Origin: CAZKBP01 sp964551015
GTDB taxonomy: Bacteria; Bacteroidota; Bacteroidia; Cytophagales; Microscillaceae
Direction of reading: 5' to 3'
Length of the DNA stretch: 64,000 nt
NCBI GenBank assembly: GCA_964551015.1
Contig: CAZKBP010000013.1
Coordinates: 62,001 to 126,000, forward strand
Part shown: positions 59,601-64,000 of the stretch, piece after piece
How positions within the stretch are numbered: position 1 is the first letter of the stretch
How the letters are laid out: the number at the start of each line of letters is the position of its first letter
Notes under the pieces: generated by a model
Database searches by the model: none
What the model saw: the letters and a program-made list of their open reading frames with translations, nothing else
What the model was told of the DNA's origin: nothing
Program-made: the position numbers and the translations under genes

Positions 59601-60991
59601 GTTTCATTAGACCAGATGATTTTCCCCGTGAGGAGATTGATTTCCCAGCTTCCCAGGCGACCTAGTCGCTGTGCCTCAGAGAGCATATTTTCTTTTTCCT
59701 GTAGTTTTTCCAGATTATAAGCCCTCTGTAGTACGCTTGGAATGATTTGGGCAAATGCTTCCAACAAGTGGATATTTTTTTTGCCCCACTCCTTTCTTCC
59801 TTGGCATTCTACGCCAATCCAGCCTCGTAGTTCGTCTTCCCAATAGATGGGTACGACCAGAAGGGAGTGAATTCCTCGGGCGAGGCAATCCTCTTTCCAA
59901 TTTCCGGTCATATTTTTCAAATTCTCCGCTACGATGATCCCTCGTTTCTGTAATAGCTCTCGGAAATGCTTATTTTTCAGATAAGTGGCGGCTTGCACGG
60001 TTTGCCGTACGGCTGGGCTAATACGATCATTCCACCATTCGTAGGTATCACGCGGCTGTCCTTGCTCTTTTTCGTGGATATATACTCTGATTCCCTCTAC
60101 TTGATTACCTATCTTTTGTAGTGCTTTTTGCAAGCTTTCGTACAAGTTGGTGGATGAATTAAAGGAAACTAAAATTTCGGAGATAATTTGCTGCTGCTCG
60201 AGCATTTGAGAAAGTCGTTCTTCTGCTTCCTTGGTACGGCTCATGTCACGGGCGATCACACGAGTGCGTTTTACTTGATGGCCATCAAACTCGAGAATGA
60301 CATTCTGACCAATAGGTATTTCTTTTCCTTTTTTAGTCAGGGCTACAAATTCGCAATAGCTTTGCTCTTGTCTCTTGCGAATTTGACGTTGATAAAATTT
60401 AAGCACCCGTGCGCGGTCTGCTTCGTGAAGAATTTCCCAGTAATGCTTTCGTTTGATTTCTGCCTCTTCGTAACCAGTAATGGCCAAAAAAGCTGGATTT
60501 ACATATTTAAAACAGCCCTTTTGATCTACTTCATAGATAAAATCTCTGGCTTTCTCGATAAAGTCTATATTTATTTGATCGCTTGCTGATGAATTAGCAA
60601 ACATCGCTTTTCCGGCGTATGTTTTTGATGAGGGAGCGTGCTCGGGGTCGTCATGATTCAGCATTGCTTTGGCAGATGAGGAGCGAGTTTGTAAGCAAAA
60701 CCATATCCAGGCCAGCAAGCAGACGCCTAAGATAGCCAAACTAGGTAGATACAATTCTTGAAAAGTCAGGGAGCTTGGCTTTTGAGAAAAATGGGGACTT
60801 AAAATAAAAATATGGACAATTTCTGTGATGCATAGAAGGAGGAAACTTCCAGCCCAAGCACGAAAATAGAGTAGGCGAGATGACTTAGCTATCAAGGGTG
60901 TTGAAGTCATTTTCATAGGAAAATAAATCGTTTGAAGAATGTTTCTAAGTGAGCAATATGACTTGAATGCTCGGTTGATTTTCTTCTCCAT
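56624..60991 (-). CDS. Hybrid histidine kinase with PAS, GAF, receiver and HPt domains
   Basis: A protein of 1455 residues. Two transmembrane helices (about 46-65 and 80-98) anchor it. PAS1 comes next (about 140-260, FIYEVDQKGCFKYVNPAFLAITGY), then a GAF (about 270-420), four more PAS domains, HisKA with STMSHEIRTPMNAVIGM, HATPase with DTGIGIP and GGTGLGLSI, a receiver with LVVEDN and VLMDLQMPIMDG, and an HPt with KIRHKFQPTFTMLEM. The usual HxLKG of HPt is altered after His. The first ATG is at 60991; the ATG at 60916 is also possible. A full phosphorelay lies in one chain. Confidence 0.95.
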   Translation of the reverse strand: MEKKINRAFKSYCSLRNILQTIYFPMKMTSTPLIAKSSRLLYFRAWAGSFLLLCITEIVHIFILSPHFSQKPSSLTFQELYLPSLAILGVCLLAWIWFCLQTRSSSAKAMLNHDDPEHAPSSKTYAGKAMFANSSASDQINIDFIEKARDFIYEVDQKGCFKYVNPAFLAITGYEEAEIKRKHYWEILHEADRARVLKFYQRQIRKRQEQSYCEFVALTKKGKEIPIGQNVILEFDGHQVKRTRVIARDMSRTKEAEERLSQMLEQQQIISEILVSFNSSTNLYESLQKALQKIGNQVEGIRVYIHEKEQGQPRDTYEWWNDRISPAVRQTVQAATYLKNKHFRELLQKRGIIVAENLKNMTGNWKEDCLARGIHSLLVVPIYWEDELRGWIGVECQGRKEWGKKNIHLLEAFAQIIPSVLQRAYNLEKLQEKENMLSEAQRLGRLGSWEINLLTGKIIWSNETRKILGIRPEDEPLTPEELLGLAHPEDQEKLERKYLELIHKGTPYEMRVKIQNLLKEDREVISKAEAVLKGGKVVKIRGTILDATNLINAQKKFKVLFEHSTDANLLLRGGKIIDCNQAALQLLRAQSKSRLKGLNPFLGKLSPRFQNEKISSSEQYRIHHNQLRENKQCRFDWILQNLEGEKFYGEVALTRMQIEDQTTTLMVLRDLTERKRYEEKIKQSEAKLKALFNSTRESYLLIGKNREVLTFNNIAVERIKAISGQDLKLYMDVDELMPKENVASFIQNFQRAWQGNTISIEKQHQLINGEQRIFEFRYLPVYDEEGNIFAVTLVGDDITTRRKNEERMTQLTKAMEVAKDAFAILNEKQAYVYLNKAHLQLLGYEKAEELVGQHWKSVYAEAEAKRLETKAWTYLEEHGSWKGEAIAQKKNGKPLHQDLTLTRLPEGGVICAFRDNSLHKRQEAVLIKAKEKAEEATRAKSIFLSTMSHEIRTPMNAVIGMTHLLLQSDPKPEQIEWIKTLKFSAENLLNLINDILDFSKIESGKLDIEHVEFNLPEAVQSIKHGLSFRASEKRIELISEVDENLPKIVWGDPTRLAQILNNLVSNAVKFTEAGHVKINVKCLHEDQESAHIYFEVEDTGIGIPANRLKKIFEEFSQASSDTTRKYGGTGLGLSITRKLLELQGSQIEVESQVGKGSKFFFELRLKKSDKIVQEIHSHQSQTIDEFSLKGCRILVVEDNQINQFVANQFLTDWQAEVDFADNGQIALEKVQTQTYDLVLMDLQMPIMDGYEASQAIRALEGEHYQHLPIIALTASALLEVKLKVTGSGMNDFVTKPFQPRELFLKIAQYWQGSSKESSTPAGTLGKRAKVKPPREKISLVNFQKVIQLSRGNADFTHRYLEAARKAFREFAQAYKNAMLHHDLELFHKIRHKFQPTFTMLEMQVMKRFLDDSEKLIQAEACDENQNQQMIAHLEELCEKSIQEMEQEEQIFLHPN

Positions 60992-61240
60992 ACGATTTTT
61001 ATAATGGCCTAGTATGAATCATTTTCGTAGGCTTTCAGCACTTTCTGACATCTGCAAGTTTTAGAAGTTTTTTCGTTTTTGAGGAAAGAGATAGGGTACA
61101 ATTCAACTTCTTCAATAATTTTCTGAGGATTTTAAAAGAAGATTTCGAAGCTAAGCCGTTTTTATATATATTCGAGTTCATTAAAATACACTAATCCATC
61201 TGGGCTAAAGGCTCAGGTTTTATTTTACTTATTTAAATCT

Positions 61241-62074
61241 ATGAAATTTCAAGGAACTGATACTTACGTCGCTACCAAAGAACTGCAGGTAGCGGTTAAT
61301 GCTGCTATTCAATTACAGAGACCACTCCTTGTCAAAGGAGAGCCCGGCACGGGAAAGACCCTACTGGCTTACGAAATCGCCGAATCACTGAATATGCCTT
61401 TGCTCACTTGGCACGTCAAATCTACCACCATCGCTCAGCAGGGACTCTATGAGTATGATGCCGTTTCTCGACTGAGAGATTCTCAATTAGGTGAAGATAA
61501 AGTACACGATATCTCCAATTATATCAAAAAAGGGAAGCTCTGGGAGGCTTTTGAGTCCGAGCAACAGGCGGTACTTTTGATTGATGAGATTGATAAAGCA
61601 GACATCGAGTTCCCCAACGATTTACTTCTCGAGCTAGATCGCATGGAATTCTATGTTTATGAACTCCAAAAGACGATTAAAGCTGACCAACGCCCCGTGG
61701 TGATTATCACTTCTAATAATGAAAAAGAACTACCCGATGCTTTCCTGAGAAGATGTTTCTTTTATTACATCAGCTTCCCCGATCCTGCTACGATGCAAGA
61801 GATCATCCACGTGCATTACCCCAACCTCTCGGAAGAATTGATGGACAGCGCGATGAAAGTATTTTACAATATCCGCGAAGTAAAAGGATTGAAAAAGAAG
61901 CCCTCTACCAGTGAGCTGATTGATTGGATTAAGCTTCTAAAGTACGGCGAAACTAAACCTGAAGACCTAGAAAACGTAGATTTGACTACACAAATGCCTC
62001 CCTACGCCGGTGCCCTGATCAAGAACGAGCAAGATTATACCTTGTTTGAGCGCATGCGTCGGTTTGGACGCTAA
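61241..62074 (+). CDS. MoxR-type AAA+ ATPase
   Basis: A protein of 277 residues. Walker A GEPGTGKT (33-40), Walker B VLLIDEID (111-118), a sensor-1 asparagine in ITSNNEKELP and the arginine finger region AFLRRCFFYYI are present, with the MoxR TWHVKSTTIAQQGLYEYDAVSRLRD insert earlier. MoxR ATPases work as chaperones with VWA proteins to activate metalloenzymes or membrane complexes. The VWA gene follows after one intervening gene, so the pair is probably functional together. Confidence 0.95.
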   Translation: MKFQGTDTYVATKELQVAVNAAIQLQRPLLVKGEPGTGKTLLAYEIAESLNMPLLTWHVKSTTIAQQGLYEYDAVSRLRDSQLGEDKVHDISNYIKKGKLWEAFESEQQAVLLIDEIDKADIEFPNDLLLELDRMEFYVYELQKTIKADQRPVVIITSNNEKELPDAFLRRCFFYYISFPDPATMQEIIHVHYPNLSEELMDSAMKVFYNIREVKGLKKKPSTSELIDWIKLLKYGETKPEDLENVDLTTQMPPYAGALIKNEQDYTLFERMRRFGR

Positions 62075-62084
62075 ATTCAGTAGT

Positions 62085-62942
62085 ATGCCTAATCTCCGCT
62101 ATCTAATCTTATTCATTTTCTTTTTATACACCCGTGAGGTATCAGCTCAAGCCGTGCTTCGGGTTTTATACCTTCAAGGTGAGATACAAAGAGCCTCAGA
62201 TCAATCTCCTCTAAAAATAGGAGATGAACTCAGTCTTCAGACTTCTGTTTTTTTGAATGGAGACAGTTGCCAACTGATTTGTTGGAATAAGCAAAGCGGA
62301 GATTTATGGACATTACAAGAACCCAAGGCTTACCAAGTGAAAGTACTCGCACAGGCTCTCGATGCGCTGGAAGTACCTTTGTATCGCTGTTGTATGAGTC
62401 CTTTTGCTCAATTTAGGTATTATACCCAAAAGCCTTATCCCATCTTTCGAAGTCAATTGGTTTTTCCGCTGGATCAGCAACACGATTTTATCCTGACCAA
62501 ACACACTCAGAATAATACGGACAAGCAAAATCTTTTGCTCTATGAATTTACGTCGGCCTATACACGAGATGAGTTGAATCATAAAAAGGCTTATGTAAAA
62601 CTCAATGCGGATACGCTTTTGATTCAACTTCCGGCACGGTTGATCCAAAAATACAGTGGAGATACCTACCGTAGAGAAATTGATCTCTACGTTTTTCGTA
62701 AAGAGGAATCTGGATCAAACTCAGAAAAAAATTTACAGCATATTCTCGAGAGAGATATTTGCTTTGTGAATCCTCAGTTACTGGCTCAACAATCGTCTTA
62801 CTTGATGCAACTACTGAGAACCGCCCACTTATCTGAGGAACAAAAAATTACTCGTTTGAGCGAATTCATCTACGCATTGCACGGTTATCCAGATGCGTAT
62901 AACTTATCGCTATGGATGGAAGAATACTTTCCAGAAAAATAA
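62085..62942 (+). CDS. Secreted protein of unknown function between MoxR and VWA
   Basis: A protein of 285 residues from the ATG at 62085, where the signal peptide NLRYLILFIFFLYTREVSAQ begins; the frame upstream overlaps moxR but is not coding. The body is beta-rich (LRVLYLQGEIQ...LKIGDELSLQTSVFLNGDSCQLI) and has two adjacent Cys (YRCCMSPF) and a C-terminal helix LSEFIYALHGYPDAYNLSLWM. It resembles FecR-like or SH3-like domains in part but I do not assign it. It is placed 10 bases after moxR and 31 before vwa, so it is likely co-transcribed. Confidence 0.75.
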   Translation: MPNLRYLILFIFFLYTREVSAQAVLRVLYLQGEIQRASDQSPLKIGDELSLQTSVFLNGDSCQLICWNKQSGDLWTLQEPKAYQVKVLAQALDALEVPLYRCCMSPFAQFRYYTQKPYPIFRSQLVFPLDQQHDFILTKHTQNNTDKQNLLLYEFTSAYTRDELNHKKAYVKLNADTLLIQLPARLIQKYSGDTYRREIDLYVFRKEESGSNSEKNLQHILERDICFVNPQLLAQQSSYLMQLLRTAHLSEEQKITRLSEFIYALHGYPDAYNLSLWMEEYFPEK

Positions 62943-62973
62943 GACATAAACGATTCAAAAAAATATTTATACC

Positions 62974-64000
62974 ATGTTTTTAGACTTTTTCTTAGTACTC
63001 AAAAAAAACGGTATTCCCGTTACCCTCAAAGAACACCTCACCCTCTTAGAAGCACTTGATAAAAAGGTAGTAGAGTTTAGTGTAGAAGATTTCTATGCCC
63101 TGAGCCGCGCCGTTTACGTTAAGCACGAACAGAACCTAGACCGCTTCGATGTGATTTTTGGTCATTATTTCCGAGGCTTAGATCGCATTCCAGTAGAAAA
63201 ACTGGTCGAAATCCCCGAAGAATGGCTCAAAAAGGGGATGGAAGAGCGAATCTTTACAGATGAAGAAAAAGCCATGATCGAGGCCATGGGCAGCCTCGAA
63301 GATTTGATGGAACGCTTCAAAGAAATCTTAGACAAACAGGAAGAACGACACGAAGGAGGCGATACTTGGATTGGTACGCAAGGTACTTCCCCTTTCGGGG
63401 CGGATGGCTTCAATCCAGAAGGCTTCCGTATTGGCCAGAAAAAAGGGGCGCAAGGTAAAGCCGTCAAAGTTTGGGAGAAGCGCGAATTCTCTAACCTTAA
63501 GGACGACGTAGAACTCAATACCCGTAATATGAAAGTGGCTCTCAAGCGACTTCGTATCCTTACCCGTGAGGGGAATCCGGATGAGCTTGACTTGGATACA
63601 ACCATCAAGAAAACCAGTCGCAATGGCGGTATTCTCGATCTAGAAATGGTTCCTTCCAAAAAAAATCGCGTTAAAGTGCTGATGCTCATGGATATCGGTG
63701 GTTCTATGGATAGCTACATTCGCTTGTGTGAGCAGTTATTCTCCGCGGCCAAATACGAATTCAAGCATTTGGAGTACTATTATTTCCATAACTGTCTTTA
63801 CGAATCGGTTTGGAAAGATAATCGCCGCCGCTTCGAGGAGCGCATTCCTACGATGGAACTCATTAATAAATACAATAGCGATTACAAACTCATTTTCGTG
63901 GGAGATGCCACCATGGCTCCTTACGAAATTACCACCAAGCACGGTAGTATTGAGCATTATAACGAAGAAGCAGGCATTGTTTGGCTCAACCGCATGAAAG
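62974..64000 (+). CDS. CoxE-like VWA-domain protein (3' truncated by window)
   Basis: An ATG at 62974 opens MFLDFFLVLKKNGIPVTLKE, the standard start of VWA CoxE-like proteins, and the frame stays open to the window edge, giving 342 visible residues. The helical N-terminus (about 1-110) is followed by a Gly-rich linker with GADGFNPEGFRIGQ and WEKREFSNLKDDVELNTRNMKVALKRLR. The VWA domain begins with VLMLMDIGGSMDSY, the MIDAS DxGxS variant, followed by TYR-rich YYYFHN and LIFVGDATMAPYEI. CoxE-like VWA proteins act with MoxR ATPases to insert metal or activate enzymes. The C-terminus is missing. Confidence 0.93.
   Translation, partial: MFLDFFLVLKKNGIPVTLKEHLTLLEALDKKVVEFSVEDFYALSRAVYVKHEQNLDRFDVIFGHYFRGLDRIPVEKLVEIPEEWLKKGMEERIFTDEEKAMIEAMGSLEDLMERFKEILDKQEERHEGGDTWIGTQGTSPFGADGFNPEGFRIGQKKGAQGKAVKVWEKREFSNLKDDVELNTRNMKVALKRLRILTREGNPDELDLDTTIKKTSRNGGILDLEMVPSKKNRVKVLMLMDIGGSMDSYIRLCEQLFSAAKYEFKHLEYYYFHNCLYESVWKDNRRRFEERIPTMELINKYNSDYKLIFVGDATMAPYEITTKHGSIEHYNEEAGIVWLNRMK

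Overview
The window looks like a chromosomal segment of a Bacteroidota bacterium, most likely Cytophagia-like, though I cannot place it more finely. The support is a SusC/SusD pair, two secreted proteins with type IX secretion sorting domains (one type A, one type B), a DUF4836 lipoprotein, an ECF sigma factor beside a membrane-anchored beta-barrel protein, Tat-exported enzymes, and almost no Shine-Dalgarno sequences before genes. No tRNA, rRNA, CRISPR array, insertion sequence or prophage was seen. Gene content is mostly housekeeping and signalling.

Layout. 1-2700: the 3' part of an NHLM-type peptide exporter and an isolated Rpn-family nuclease. 2700-6700 (minus): BCAT and cobalamin adenosyltransferase, a LolD/MacB-like ATPase, Hsp20 and a GNAT. 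6660-11000 (minus): a large membrane-TPR protein, gatC and plsC. 11280-14735 (plus): a T9SS-B giant secreted protein and a DCC-family thiol protein. 14746-18035 (minus): two related small membrane proteins flanking a lipoprotein amidase. The gaps here hold a stack of four palindromes and a probable plus-strand small RNA ending in a strong terminator. 18733-23598 (minus): SusD and SusC. 24569-28418 (plus): a Tat-exported aminotransferase, a Tat-exported amine oxidase and a secreted Hint-domain protein. 28494-37135 (minus): a kinase-less Y_Y_Y propeller sensor, viroplasmin-RNase H, a multi-PAS histidine kinase and a penicillin-acylase-family hydrolase. 37332-40190 (plus): a lipoprotein with a duplicated Cys domain, an ECF sigma factor and an anti-sigma/beta-barrel protein. 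40388-41974 (minus): acyl-CoA carboxylase beta. 42362-45908 (plus): a free PAS protein and a large kinase-less receptor. 46004-50459 (minus): TetR, methionine aminotransferase, peptide deformylase, RuvX, GNAT and a RIC-like hemerythrin protein. 50747-54616 (plus): prfB with a programmed +1 frameshift, then a T9SS-A serine peptidase. 54722-60991 (minus): DUF4836 lipoprotein and a 1455-residue hybrid kinase. 61241-64000 (plus): MoxR ATPase, a secreted unknown and a VWA protein cut by the window end.

Points most worth following: the kinase-less 4HB-HAMP-GAF-PAS-PAS receptor with its free-standing PAS neighbour; the secreted Hint protein whose C-terminus lacks the intein His-Asn; the Tat-exported PLP/flavin enzyme pair divergent from SusCD; the candidate small RNA near 17000; the palindrome cluster near 15500 and a degenerate interspersed repeat; paired palindromes upstream of hsp20; and the prfB frameshift site, which keeps a Shine-Dalgarno-like stimulator in a lineage that rarely uses such sequences for initiation.
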